Shown in pieces: positions 24,604-33,344 of a stretch of 41,474 nucleotides of DNA. The DNA comes from an uncultured Bacteroidota bacterium. GTDB taxonomy: Bacteria > Bacteroidota > Bacteroidia > Bacteroidales > 4484-276. Numbering within the stretch: position 1 is the first letter of the stretch; the number at the start of each line of letters is the position of its first letter. The DNA is taken from NCBI GenBank assembly GCA_903944895.1, contig CAJATL010000013.1, forward strand, positions 1-41,474, in the 5' to 3' direction. Both the position numbers and the translations under genes were made by a program. The notes under the pieces are model-generated. The model made no database searches. It saw only the letters and a list, made by a program, of their open reading frames with translations, and was not told the DNA's origin.

Positions 24604-27600
24604 TTAATCTTTCCTTTTCAACCGGTAGTCGGAAGGAGAGCAGCCAAAGGTTTTGTTGAAAAGATCGTAAAAATGTGTGCGGCTGCTAAAACCTGTCTGA
24701 TCAATAATTTCGCTCACGGTTAACGAAGTCGAACCGAGTAAAACCGATGCCTTCCTTACCCTTCGCTGGTTGATCAGCCCATGCGGCGTGGTTCCAAGTA
24801 CTGAGCGGGTTTTGTTGTAAAGTGACGATTTGCTGATGGCGAAGCGTTCGCTCAGTTTATCAGCCGAAAGGGTTTCTTCGTCAATGTTTTCGTCAATATA
24901 ACTGAGCATTTTCTGAAAGAATGGGTCAGGGATTTCCTTGATCAGCAAAACGCTTTCGTCCTGGCTACCAAATTTCTTACGAATATTCTGCCGCAAGGAC
25001 AGAAGTTTTTCGATCCTTATTTTGAGATGATCGGGATGAAACGGTTTTGGGATGTACGAATCTGCGCCAGCCTGCAGGCCTTTTATGCGGTCTTCGATTT
25101 CGACTTTTGCGGTGAGCAGGATTAGAGGCAGGTGGCTGGTGTCGAAGTTTTCCCTGATTTTGCAGCAAAGTTCGATGCCATCCATTTCGGGCATCATGAT
25201 ATCCGAAACCACCAGATCAATTTTTTGTTGCTCCAGAAACTGCCAGGCTTCGGTTCCATTCAGCGCAAAGCAAAGATTATAAAACGGCCTTAGCATATCG
25301 CCCAATAGCGACAGGATTTCCCGATCGTCGTCAACCAAAAGAATGGTTTGCTTTTCGGTAACTGCCTCGTAGGAATTTAAAATACCATCATTATTCGATT
25401 CGTCAATAAAGGTCATTTCGTTGCGCTCGTCGGTTTTTTCGGCGACCAAACCTGTCTGATTTTCCTGATGAATATCGGGGAACCGGCAAATAAAACGGGT
25501 TCCCTGGTTTGGTTTGCTTTCGAAAACAATGGTACCCCTAAGTAATTCGACAATGCCTTTGGTAACTGCCAGCCCTAGCCCTGTTGACCGGTAGCCCGGG
25601 AAACTTCCTTTTTTTACCGCAGAAGAAATGCCAAAAGGTTCGAAAACCTTGTCTCGTAATTCGGGATTTATGCCGATTCCGTTGTCCTCCACCTCGGTAA
25701 TAAATTCGTTTTCACCAAACGAAATCTTCACATGAACAAAACCGCCCGGTTTGTTGTATTTTATGGCATTCGAAACCAGGTTTGTAAGAATTCGCTGGTA
25801 TTTATCGGCATCGGTGTAAACAGCATTGTTTTCAATGTCACAAAAAACTTCACACAAAATTTCCCGCTTTTGAGCCAGCAATTCAAGGTCAGAAATTACT
25901 TCCCTAACCAGCACCTCAGGGTTTACTTTGCTAATGTTGAGCGGCTCCTTGCCTTTCTCCAATTTTCGGAACTGAATAATTTCGAGTACAAGTTTCTGCA
26001 ACTTGATGCTGTTGTTATAAACTTTGAGTAGGCGGGGATTTTCGCTGATGGTTTTAGTTTCTTCGATGAGGGCATGAATGTGTGAAGTTATCAGCGTAAG
26101 CGGCGTCCGGAACTCATGCGCCACATTTGTAAAGAACTCGAGTTTATAGTTTTGAAGTTCTTTTTCTGTTTGCTGCTTAAATTCGATCAGCGCAGCCTCC
26201 TTTTTCCGCGAATCTTTCCGGATGTACGATCTGATTATCAGCAGTTGAATCCCAATAAAAAGTAAAATATAGACCCCAATCGCCCAGATTGTTTTCCAAA
26301 AAGGCGGTTTGATAACGATTTCGACGGATTTAATCTGATCCGACCAGTTACCGCTTTCGTCGCTAACCCGCAACTGTAAAGTATAGTTGCCGGTTTCGAG
26401 GTTGGTAAAACTGATGGCTTGTCCTTGTAGATTGACTACCCAGTTATTGTCGAAATTTAATAACCGGTACGAAATCCGGTGTCGCTCTTTCCCCCAGTAG
26501 GCAAGCGGCGAGACGTAAAATGTAAGCGCGTTTTGGTCGTAATTCAATACGATGCGGTCCTGAAGGTTCATCCGGCTGGTAAGAACGCTGCCTTCGGTGA
26601 TCTCGACAACCTGGTTTTTGATGTACAAATCGTTGATGGCGATAGGTGGGAAGAAGGATGAAAACTTTATTTCGCGGGTTTGGATAATGTCAATTCCCAT
26701 GGTGCCGCCAACATACAACATGCCGGTCGTTTGGTCGAAATAGGAAGCCCCGTCGCTGTATTCAAAATTGATCAGCCCGTCGTTAACAGTAAAGTTTTTT
26801 ACGGTCAGATTTTTCGGATCAACACACGAAAGCCCCTGATTTGTTGTTGCCCAGAGGTTTCCGGATTTGTCTATCTGCATGGTATGAATTGAAGTATTTG
26901 ATAAATCTTCCTGCAGATTCCATCCGGTAATTTTTGCCGGGCCATTAGTTTCGGGCTTTAACGAAAATATCCCCGAACTGCTTCCAACCCAGATATTCAT
27001 CGCCTGATCGGTAAACAAGGCAAGGATATCATCGTTTTTTATCTGACCTGGATGCGTATTTGAATTGAACTGCGAAAGCACGCGCTTTGTAATTGTGTTG
27101 TATTGGTAAACCCCGAAACCACGTGTGCCAATCCAGATAATGCCTGGCTTTTCCTGAGTGATTGCGTAAACGATTTGTTTTTGCTGCCCGCCCGAAATGT
27201 TGTTTTTATCCAAAATTACCTGCTCGCAATACACCGGATTTGAAGGCTGGTTTTTATCAAATTCGATCATCATAACGCCAAAACCGCTGGTGCCCAGATA
27301 CAAACGCTGATCGCTGTCCTCAAGGATGTTGTAAACCGAGCCAAAACCCGGGCAATGGACGTCTTTAAAATCTGCAGGGAAGTTTCTGATTTTCCTAAAA
27401 TCCGCCGAAATTATGTCAATTCCTCCGCCATCGGTGCCAGCCCAGATTGTGCCATCATCCCGCTCAAGGAACGAAAGCACCGAGTTGTTGCTCAGACCGT
27501 CTTTTACAGATATTTGTCGTACGTGGTTGCCTTTCGAATCAAAAACGTCGATGCCTCCTCCCTTTGTCCCGATAAGAAACTGGTTTTTTTGAGTGACGAG

Positions 27601-28659
27601 AATACAGCGGACAATTGGATAGGATAATTGCTTTGATGACAGGCTTTTGTTAGGAAACTCCGAAAGCCTGAGGTTATAAACGCCATTGCCGTCGGTCCCG
27701 ATCCATAAAATATCAGAAGTAGTTTCGCAAATACTTAAAACCCTGGTTGAGATTGGATTATTGACGAAAAGCTCCGAGAGTGCACTTAGTTTTTCAAGCT
27801 TCCCCGAGGCAATACTCAAACTGTAAATATTTCCTTTTTCGGTTCCTGCCCAAAGCCTGTCAGGGTTTGATGATGGTGCAAACGAAGTAATGATGTCGTC
27901 CCCTATCCTGACCTCACTGACCAATTTAGCGCTGATATCAACCAAAACTGCATTTCCGCCACGCTGGGTGATGAGCAGATAAGGACGATTTTGAATCAAA
28001 ACTCCCAAAGATGAAGAAATGGCTGCATCGAGCGGCAAACGAATAATCAGGCTAAGATGATTACCCGAAATTCCGAATAGCAGGTTGTTGGCAGTTATGC
28101 AATAGAATTCCGAACCAATCGAATATAACCGCTTTACTTCCAGGGAAGTCTGCGCAGATCCTCCGGCAAATATTTTCTTAATAAATTGCCTGCTGATGCT
28201 ATCAAAAACAAAAATCCCTTTCCCGTAAACTGCTGCAATTGTTCCAAATTGGTCGGAATGACAAAGCGAAATATCGTTTTCGTAATTTATCTGATCCGAC
28301 TCATCGGTAAAAAATGAATAGAACCTGTTTTGCCGGTTATCATACAAACCAATTCCCTTGTTTGTCAGCATCCAGAGGGGGCCTTTTGCGTCGGGATAAA
28401 GCTCCCTGACGACGTGATTGTGCAAAGAAAATGGCTTGCTTCCGGGCATAAACGACACGATATTACTGCCATCATATCTGTTCAAACCATTCCAGGTACC
28501 AAACCACACATACCCTTCAGCGTCCATAGCAATGGTATTAACAGCTCCATTTGATAGTCCTTCCCGCCGTGAAATCGAATGCACATTAGTTTTGTATTCG
28601 GCACTTAATTGTTGAAAAAACACTAAGCAACAAAACAGGAAAAATATCTTTTTATCCAT
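24604..28659 (-). CDS. Hybrid two-component system regulator (HTCS)
   Basis: About 1351 residues from the ATG at 28659 (MDKKIFFLF...). This start gives a clean signal peptide ending LSA, whereas an upstream TTG start would bury it. The periplasmic half carries repeated two-bladed-propeller motifs ('GYVWFGTWNGLNRYDG', 'ILWIGTDGNGVYNL', 'GTIWAGTDGGGIDI') and a Y_Y_Y domain ('NLETGNYTLQLRVSD'). A membrane helix ('AIGVYILLFIGIQLLII') leads to a HisKA domain ('FFTNVAHEFRTPLTLI'), an ATPase ('LTNLVSNAIKYNK', 'DNGIGI', 'GLGLAV'), a receiver ('DLVVSDIMMPEMDG') and an AraC-type HTH ('SKSSLYNKTRSVLG'). All phosphorelay residues look intact. HTCS proteins sense glycan fragments and switch on polysaccharide loci. 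No SusC/SusD pair is adjacent; the nearest in view is at 77-4393. Confidence 0.96.
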   Translation of the reverse strand: MDKKIFFLFCCLVFFQQLSAEYKTNVHSISRREGLSNGAVNTIAMDAEGYVWFGTWNGLNRYDGSNIVSFMPGSKPFSLHNHVVRELYPDAKGPLWMLTNKGIGLYDNRQNRFYSFFTDESDQINYENDISLCHSDQFGTIAAVYGKGIFVFDSISRQFIKKIFAGGSAQTSLEVKRLYSIGSEFYCITANNLLFGISGNHLSLIIRLPLDAAISSSLGVLIQNRPYLLITQRGGNAVLVDISAKLVSEVRIGDDIITSFAPSSNPDRLWAGTEKGNIYSLSIASGKLEKLSALSELFVNNPISTRVLSICETTSDILWIGTDGNGVYNLRLSEFPNKSLSSKQLSYPIVRCILVTQKNQFLIGTKGGGIDVFDSKGNHVRQISVKDGLSNNSVLSFLERDDGTIWAGTDGGGIDIISADFRKIRNFPADFKDVHCPGFGSVYNILEDSDQRLYLGTSGFGVMMIEFDKNQPSNPVYCEQVILDKNNISGGQQKQIVYAITQEKPGIIWIGTRGFGVYQYNTITKRVLSQFNSNTHPGQIKNDDILALFTDQAMNIWVGSSSGIFSLKPETNGPAKITGWNLQEDLSNTSIHTMQIDKSGNLWATTNQGLSCVDPKNLTVKNFTVNDGLINFEYSDGASYFDQTTGMLYVGGTMGIDIIQTREIKFSSFFPPIAINDLYIKNQVVEITEGSVLTSRMNLQDRIVLNYDQNALTFYVSPLAYWGKERHRISYRLLNFDNNWVVNLQGQAISFTNLETGNYTLQLRVSDESGNWSDQIKSVEIVIKPPFWKTIWAIGVYILLFIGIQLLIIRSYIRKDSRKKEAALIEFKQQTEKELQNYKLEFFTNVAHEFRTPLTLITSHIHALIEETKTISENPRLLKVYNNSIKLQKLVLEIIQFRKLEKGKEPLNISKVNPEVLVREVISDLELLAQKREILCEVFCDIENNAVYTDADKYQRILTNLVSNAIKYNKPGGFVHVKISFGENEFITEVEDNGIGINPELRDKVFEPFGISSAVKKGSFPGYRSTGLGLAVTKGIVELLRGTIVFESKPNQGTRFICRFPDIHQENQTGLVAEKTDERNEMTFIDESNNDGILNSYEAVTEKQTILLVDDDREILSLLGDMLRPFYNLCFALNGTEAWQFLEQQKIDLVVSDIMMPEMDGIELCCKIRENFDTSHLPLILLTAKVEIEDRIKGLQAGADSYIPKPFHPDHLKIRIEKLLSLRQNIRKKFGSQDESVLLIKEIPDPFFQKMLSYIDENIDEETLSADKLSERFAISKSSLYNKTRSVLGTTPHGLINQRRVRKASVLLGSTSLTVSEIIDQTGFSSRTHFYDLFNKTFGCSPSDYRLKRKD

Positions 28660-29212
28660 TACCCAAATAACCCGGATTATTAGCCAGAAACTTGTCAAAG
28701 TTGATGTCCTCCCGATCTGTCTTCTGACTCAAATTGTAACTATCTTCAACTAAACAATTAAACGTGTAAAGATACAGAAAGCCCCAATATCTGCCGTGTT
28801 TTGCGATAAAAGCTTTTTATCGGATAAAACAAATGTTCACTGCAAACATGCCTTAACTAAAGCACATGAGCAGATTTTCTTATCCATCTGGTTTAAAATC
28901 TGATTATTATGATAGTGTTTTAATCATCCGGAATGATTTCCGATTGTTTTGTAAAAGTGATTTTCTCCTGAGGAACAAAAGTTTTTTAATGATTTCTCAA
29001 TGCGCTGAAAAACATCCCAAAATGTAATCCGGACATCCAAAACCTGAAGACATGAAACCTTCATTCACTCTCCGGCCTAAATGTGATTAGTGATTCATAG
29101 CAATTTTAAACTTCAAAATCGGGACTTTTATAAACCGAATTTTCTTTGTATTCTTGCATTAAAATGAGTTTACAATTTTACATGCATCAGGCAAAATACT
29201 TCAGGTAAAATA
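28660..29212. other. Divergent intergenic region between HTCS and the AI-2E transporter gene
   Basis: No gene seen in about 550 bases. The clearest structure is an inverted repeat, CGATAAAA GCT TTTTATCG (28804-28822), which could be an operator or weak hairpin. The region must hold promoters for both flanking genes, but no pair of TTTG and TAnnTTTG boxes with correct spacing stood out. Confidence 0.5.
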
Positions 29213-30307
29213 ATGAACAGAACAACAAAAATTATCACAGGAATCATTGTAGGGTCATTGGTTGCTTTTCTCATCTGGGAGTTTTCAAATATTGTTTTTT
29301 ACATCCTGATGTCGGTTGTGTTATCGCTCATGGGCAAGCCCCTGGTAAAAAAAATAAATTCTGTCAAAATCGGGCGTTTCAGGCTGCCGAATGGAATCAG
29401 TGCTTTTTTAACTTTGCTGATCATCATATTTCTGTTTGGCGTATTTTTCAGCATTTTTGTCCCGCTTGTAGCCCGTCAGGCGTCAGTAATCTCAAACATC
29501 GATCTCAATTCACTAAGTCAATCTATCGAAGAACCCTTGCTTGAAGTTGAGGATTTTCTTCATAATTACGGAATTCTGGGAAAGGAAGAGTCTGTAAAAC
29601 ACGTACTCGAAATCCAGTTTAAATCTATCCTTAACCTCACTTCATTTTCGACTGTTCTGGGTTCGATGGTTGGTTTGACAGGCACAATCTTTATTGCCGT
29701 ATTTTCGATTTTGTTTCTCACTTTCTTCTTCTTAAAGGATGCATTTATCCTTGATGAGCTTGTCGATAACCTCACGCCAATCCAGTATCAAAACGAAGTT
29801 AACCACATCATTAAACAATCCAAACGTTTGCTGGGCAGGTATTTCATCGGCTTAATCATCGAAATCACTGCAATGATAACTTTGCTTACCATTGGTTTAA
29901 CCTTTTTTGGCCTGGAAAACGCTGTGTTAATAGGTTTTTTTGGAGGTATGATGAACATCATCCCCTATCTCGGGCCTTTGATCGGCGCCATCATCGGGAT
30001 AATTCTGGCCATTTCGACAATTTTAAGTACCGGGTATTATTCTCAGATTGTATCGGTTACCATTACGGTACTTGCTGTTTTTGCGTTTGCAAAACTTATT
30101 GATGACTTCATCCTTCAGCCACTGATCTATTCGAACAGCGTGAAAGCCCATCCCGTCGAAATTTTCCTGGTGATACTCATCGCCGGAACAATGGCCGGAA
30201 TAACCGGAATGATCTTAGCCATACCTACTTATACTGTGCTGAGAATTGTTGCCAAAGAATTTCTTAGCCAATTTAGCGTTGTACAAAAACTCACCAAAAA
30301 TATTTAA
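29213..30307 (+). CDS. AI-2E family transporter (UPF0118/PerM type)
   Basis: A 364-residue integral membrane protein with about eight hydrophobic segments and the family pattern: early helices 'IITGIIVGSLVAFLIWEFSNIVFYIL', a cytoplasmic 'VKKINSVKIGRFRLPNG' loop, a central amphipathic region (about 95-160), and the signature 'GGMMNIIPYLGPLIGAIIGI' (about 244-263) with 'ILQPLIYSNSVKAHP' (about 303-317). Family members export small molecules or ions; autoinducer-2 export is established for only a few, so the name says little about the substrate. It is the first of four same-strand genes. Confidence 0.92.
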   Translation: MNRTTKIITGIIVGSLVAFLIWEFSNIVFYILMSVVLSLMGKPLVKKINSVKIGRFRLPNGISAFLTLLIIIFLFGVFFSIFVPLVARQASVISNIDLNSLSQSIEEPLLEVEDFLHNYGILGKEESVKHVLEIQFKSILNLTSFSTVLGSMVGLTGTIFIAVFSILFLTFFFLKDAFILDELVDNLTPIQYQNEVNHIIKQSKRLLGRYFIGLIIEITAMITLLTIGLTFFGLENAVLIGFFGGMMNIIPYLGPLIGAIIGIILAISTILSTGYYSQIVSVTITVLAVFAFAKLIDDFILQPLIYSNSVKAHPVEIFLVILIAGTMAGITGMILAIPTYTVLRIVAKEFLSQFSVVQKLTKNI

Positions 30308-30328
30308 TTATTAAATTCATTTAAATCG

Positions 30329-30359
30329 TTGACATCATTGGAATTTATCCTTAAATTTG
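30329..30359 (+). promoter_or_regulatory. Bacteroidota promoter (TTGA - N19 - TAAATTTG)
   Basis: TTGA at 30329-30332 and TAAATTTG at 30352-30359 are separated by exactly 19 bases. The second is a perfect TAnnTTTG box and the first is close to the TTTG -33 element. It lies about 40 bases before the YtxH start and after the transporter stop, so the YtxH gene probably has its own promoter. Confidence 0.65.
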
Positions 30360-30401
30360 TTGAGCAACTTTTTTAGTAAAAACTATATAAAATTTAGTGC
30401 C

Positions 30402-30641
30402 ATGAAAAATTCAACATCAGGTTTTCTCGTAGGATTGTTAGCAGGTGCTGCAGTAGGAGCCGCATTGGGCATATTATTTGCCCCGGATAAAGGCTCGGTA
30501 ACACGCAAAAAAATCCGCAACAAAGCAGACAAAATCAAAGACGATTTTGAAGAAAAATTTGAAGACGTAAAAACTTACGTAAATGATGCCATTGGCGACT
30601 TAAAAGCCAAAGTCACCAAGGCAAAAGAAAAAGAAGCTTAA
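30402..30641 (+). CDS. YtxH-like small membrane protein
   Basis: A 79-residue protein from the ATG at 30402, chosen because the extension upstream has no ATG in a good context and the promoter above lies inside it. The N-terminal glycine/alanine-rich helix ('GFLVGLLAGAAVGAALGILFAPDKGS') followed by 'TRKKIRNKADKIKDDFEEKFEDVKTY' and a Lys/Glu tail is the YtxH signature: one membrane helix, then a charged amphipathic helix. Family members are linked to general stress in Bacillus; the mechanism is unknown. It precedes a holin-like gene, as is common in Bacteroidota. Confidence 0.88.
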   Translation: MKNSTSGFLVGLLAGAAVGAALGILFAPDKGSVTRKKIRNKADKIKDDFEEKFEDVKTYVNDAIGDLKAKVTKAKEKEA

Positions 30642-30668
30642 TTTGCGGATTTGAATTGTAAATTTTTT

Positions 30669-30774
30669 AAGATTGTCCCGTTTATTAATTTGGTTTAAAA
30701 CAGTTTTATCGGATAAAATTCATTGAATAATTTCGATCAGCAACACCAAAGAGTAAGATTTTCGGGACAATCTT
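30669..30774. repeat. 12-bp inverted repeat enclosing 82 bp upstream of the holin-like gene
   Basis: AAGATTGTCCCG (30669-30680) and CGGGACAATCTT (30763-30774) are exact reverse complements. The enclosed segment contains TTTG (30689-30692) and TAAAATTC (30714-30721), a weak promoter-like pair. It could be a long-loop RNA stem, an invertible promoter or chance. Confidence 0.6.
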
Positions 30775-30799
30775 TTTATTCAAAAAAAAACTTAAAAAC

Positions 30800-31195
30800 A
30801 TGGATACAGAAAAATTCCAGGAAAACCTGACTGAAACAGCCAAAAAAGCCAAAGAAATCGTCGATCTGAAATTAGAACTTTATACGCTGATCCTGATCGA
30901 AAGGGTTTCGAAAGCATTTACTAATTTTCTGGCACTGCTTATTTCGACCATCTTTATCATTTTTTTCCTGATATTTCTTTCATTTGTTTTTGTTGCCTGG
31001 TACGAATCACATTTTGGAACCCGCGTTGAAGGATATTTAATAACTGCAGGGTTCTTCGTTATCCTTGCTGTTACTGTCTTTTTATTAAGAAACTATTTGT
31101 TCCTGAACCCGATGTTGCGGGGATTTACTGAAGCCGCTTTTGAAAAGGAAGAAAATTTAAATAGCCTGAAAAATGACAAAAACACCGATGAATAG
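30800..31195 (+). CDS. Phage-holin-superfamily-like membrane protein
   Basis: A 131-residue protein. A charged N-terminal amphipathic helix ('LTETAKKAKEIVDLKLELYTLILIERVSKAF') leads into two hydrophobic segments (about 42-67 and 79-101), then a short acidic tail. This is the pattern of Bacteroidota proteins named 'phage holin family' (PF07332-like). Despite the name they are chromosomal envelope proteins with no nearby phage genes, and none are seen here. The downstream gene overlaps its end, so the two are co-translated. Confidence 0.82.
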   Translation: MDTEKFQENLTETAKKAKEIVDLKLELYTLILIERVSKAFTNFLALLISTIFIIFFLIFLSFVFVAWYESHFGTRVEGYLITAGFFVILAVTVFLLRNYLFLNPMLRGFTEAAFEKEENLNSLKNDKNTDE

Positions 31196-31448
31196 TATAA
31201 AAAACCTCAACGACCTTCGTTACCGGAAGCTTTTGTTACGGACCGAAATCATGCTCAAAGAAGGTGAGATAAAACGGCAGGTTTTAGATATGAAAACAGA
31301 ACTCGAATCTTCTGATTTCAGAGGTGCAATTTCACAGGCCCTCCTCAGCAATCCGATGCTGGTTATCAATACCGCAAGAATAGCTTATAATCTTGTAAAA
31401 AGCTGGAAACAAAGGAGAAAGAACAAGCAACACAGGAAGAATAGCTAA
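31173..31448 (+). CDS. Small basic protein of unknown function
   Basis: A 91-residue protein overlapping the holin-like gene by 23 bases. An alternative ATG at 31188 would give an overlap of only 8 bases. The sequence is helical and basic ('LNDLRYRKLLLRTEIMLKEGEIKRQVLDM', 'SWKQRRKNKQHRKN') with one weakly hydrophobic stretch ('LLSNPMLVINTARIAYNLV'). No named family is recognised, but such a gene commonly follows the YtxH/holin-like pair in Bacteroidota, so they may act together at the membrane. Confidence 0.75.
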   Translation: MTKTPMNSIKNLNDLRYRKLLLRTEIMLKEGEIKRQVLDMKTELESSDFRGAISQALLSNPMLVINTARIAYNLVKSWKQRRKNKQHRKNS

Positions 31449-31457
31449 GATTTGCAT

Positions 31458-31492
31458 TCACCGGAATAATATTGGAAACCGGTGAGTAAAAA
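31458..31492. terminator. Candidate hairpin between convergent genes
   Basis: TCACCGG (31458-31464) and CCGGTGA (31479-31485) form a 7-bp stem with a 14-base loop, followed by GTAAAAAA. It lies between the small basic protein gene (plus) and pdxH (minus), the right place for a shared terminator, but the T-tract is weak on the plus strand. Confidence 0.4.
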
Positions 31493-31515
31493 ATCCGGAT
31501 ATTTACTGTTAAGAA

Positions 31516-32160
31516 TTATGGCGCCAATCGCGCGATATTCCACTCACCTGCTAAAAATGAATAAACCAGCCTGTCGTGTAGCCGGTTTTCACGTCCATGC
31601 CAAAATTCGATGCGTGAAGGTTTTAGTTTGTAGCCACCCCAGGAATCTGGCCGTTTCAGCTCATCAGCAGCATATTTCGTTTTTAGTATGTTGATTTTTT
31701 CTTCGAGATAATTCCGGCCGGGAATTACCTGACTTTGCGGTGAAACTGCCGCACTGAAGCGGCTTTCGGCAGGGCGCGATCTAAAATATTCGTCCGATTC
31801 GGCATCTGTTAATTTCTCAACGATACCTTCAATTCTGACCTGTCGCTCCAATTCCTTCCAGAAAAAAGTAGCAGCTACCAGCGGATTTTCCCCAATTTGA
31901 CGGCCTTTCCGGCTTTGATAGCTGGTATAAAAATCGAAGCCTTTCTCATCAACACCTTTTAAAAGAACAATACGTGCCGAAGGTTGCAAATCAGCACCCG
32001 TCGTTGCCAAAAACATGGCTGTAGGCTCATCAATACCAGCCGAAACAGCATCATGAAGCCAGATTTTGAATTGTTCGATGGGATCAGGATGAACTGCTTC
32101 GATCTCCAAAACACCATTCAAATAATCCTTCCTGATTGCCGCGATTTTAGATTTTTCCAT
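31516..32160 (-). CDS. pdxH: Pyridoxamine/pyridoxine 5'-phosphate oxidase
   Basis: A 214-residue FMN-dependent oxidase forming pyridoxal 5'-phosphate, the last step of vitamin B6 salvage and synthesis. Diagnostic motifs: 'MFLATTGADLQPSARIVLLKGVDEKGFDFYTSYQSRKG' (FMN-binding Arg/Lys and SRKG), 'FFWKELERQVRIEGIVEKL', 'FRSRPAESRFSAAVSPQSQVI' and the C-terminal 'NRLHDRLVYSF..W.IARLAP' that binds substrate. Length is normal for the family. It stands alone on the minus strand, separated from the upstream dehydrogenase by a repeat array. Confidence 0.96.
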   Translation of the reverse strand: MEKSKIAAIRKDYLNGVLEIEAVHPDPIEQFKIWLHDAVSAGIDEPTAMFLATTGADLQPSARIVLLKGVDEKGFDFYTSYQSRKGRQIGENPLVAATFFWKELERQVRIEGIVEKLTDAESDEYFRSRPAESRFSAAVSPQSQVIPGRNYLEEKINILKTKYAADELKRPDSWGGYKLKPSRIEFWHGRENRLHDRLVYSFLAGEWNIARLAP

Positions 32161-32196
32161 TTTTATTTAAATTAGCAAAGCGATAAGCGCAGAGAG

Positions 32197-32560
32197 CCAG
32201 TTGCCAGTTGCCAGTTGCCAATCGGCAGTCGGCAGTTTTACTTTGAATCTTCCATCATTCTATTCTCCCACTCTCCCTTTCTCCCCTTCTCCAATCCTTC
32301 CACTTTTCCATCATTCCATTCTCCCACTCTCCCTTTCTCCCATTCTCTCCTTCTCCCATCATTCCACTTTTCCATCATTCCATTCTCCCACTCTCCCTTT
32401 CTCCCTTTCTCCCCTTCTCCAATCCTTCCACTTTTCCATCATTCCATCTTTCCATCTTTCCATTCTCCCTTTCTCCCCTTCTCCAATCCTTCCATCTTTC
32501 CATTCCCCCACTCTCCCTTTCTCCCCTTCTCCAATCCTTCCACTCTTCCACTCTTCCCTT
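32197..32560. repeat. Pyrimidine-rich tandem array
   Basis: It starts with about three 7-base CCAGTTG units (32197-32217), then about five degenerate units of roughly 56-64 bases built from CCATCATTCCATTCTCCC, CTCTCCCTTTCTCCC and CTTCTCCAATCCTTCCAC. Plus-strand open frames read it as Ser/Pro/Phe/His low-complexity and are artefacts. It resembles the complement of the array at 8580-8820. Confidence 0.85.
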
Positions 32561-33334
32561 TTACGTCAGTATGTATCCCCCATCCACCGTTATAATTTCG
32601 CCGGTAATATTTTTTGATGCCTGTGTACAAAGAAATAAAACGACATTGGCCACATCGTCGGGTTCGGTTAATTTCTTTAAAGGTGTGCGTTCTTTAACAG
32701 TAAATGCAAGTTCGGGGGCAAATTTCCGAAGGATTTCCGAATTCACAAGTCCGGGAGCTACAGCATTGACGCGGATCCCATCATGTGCAACTTCAGCAGC
32801 AAGCGATCTGGTGTAAGCAATAACCCCACCTTTGGTTGCGTCGTAATGGGCGGTCATTCCAAAACCAGGATGCATCCCGTTGATACTTGCGATATTTACA
32901 ATGACGCCACCGTTAGCCTGTTTCTTCATCTGTTTTATAGCTTCCCGCGAACACAAAAAGAGGCCTTTAAGATTAATATTAAACACCTCATCCCAATCTC
33001 CCGAGGTCAGTTCATCCTGCATCGACAGCCCGAAAACCCCGGCATTATTCACCAAAACATCAATACTGCCAAAATGTTCAGTAACTTTTGCCATTGCCTC
33101 AATAACCCGGGTTTCATTGGTGAGGTCGGCTTGTATCAGCAAATGCCGGCGGCCAGTTTTTGAGAGTTCCCGGAATAATTCTGCTGCCTGAATTTCGGCG
33201 GAATTGTAGATAACAGCAAGGTTAGCCCCGGCGGCAGCGAGTTTAAGGGAAATTCCGCGCCCAATATTTACAGCCCCGCCTGTAACAATGACTACCTTGT
33301 TTTTTAAAGAAAACAGTTTTAGGATTTCTTCCAT
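32561..33334 (-). CDS. Short-chain dehydrogenase/reductase (FabG-like)
   Basis: About 257 residues from the ATG at 33334; a TTG two codons upstream is less likely. Classical SDR features: cofactor loop 'TGGAVNIGRG' (TGxxxGxG), 'NNAG', 'GGVIVNIAS', the active-site 'YDATKGG' (YxxxK), and 'VNAVAPGLVNSE'. The C-terminus 'NITGEIITVDGGYILT' is also typical. It is an NAD(P)-dependent oxidoreductase, close to 3-oxoacyl-ACP or sugar/alcohol dehydrogenases; the substrate cannot be set. The cupin-5 gene ends 10 bp upstream on the same strand, so the two probably form an operon. Its stop lies at the edge of the repeat array. Confidence 0.92.
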   Translation of the reverse strand: MEEILKLFSLKNKVVIVTGGAVNIGRGISLKLAAAGANLAVIYNSAEIQAAELFRELSKTGRRHLLIQADLTNETRVIEAMAKVTEHFGSIDVLVNNAGVFGLSMQDELTSGDWDEVFNINLKGLFLCSREAIKQMKKQANGGVIVNIASINGMHPGFGMTAHYDATKGGVIAYTRSLAAEVAHDGIRVNAVAPGLVNSEILRKFAPELAFTVKERTPLKKLTEPDDVANVVLFLCTQASKNITGEIITVDGGYILT

Positions 33335-33344
33335 GTGCAAAAGT

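Noticed and set aside
28660-28822. Small open frame upstream of the HTCS start on the minus strand, ending 'FLANNPGYLGNG'
   Set aside because: It has no ATG after the preceding stop and no recognisable family; probably a chance open stretch in the leader region.
30800-31195. Prophage remnant suggested by a holin-like protein
   Set aside because: No other phage gene is present, and such proteins are ordinary chromosomal neighbours of YtxH-like genes in Bacteroidota.
32201-32617. Two long overlapping plus-strand open frames of Ser/Pro/Phe
   Set aside because: Translations of the pyrimidine-rich array, running into the antisense of the dehydrogenase gene.
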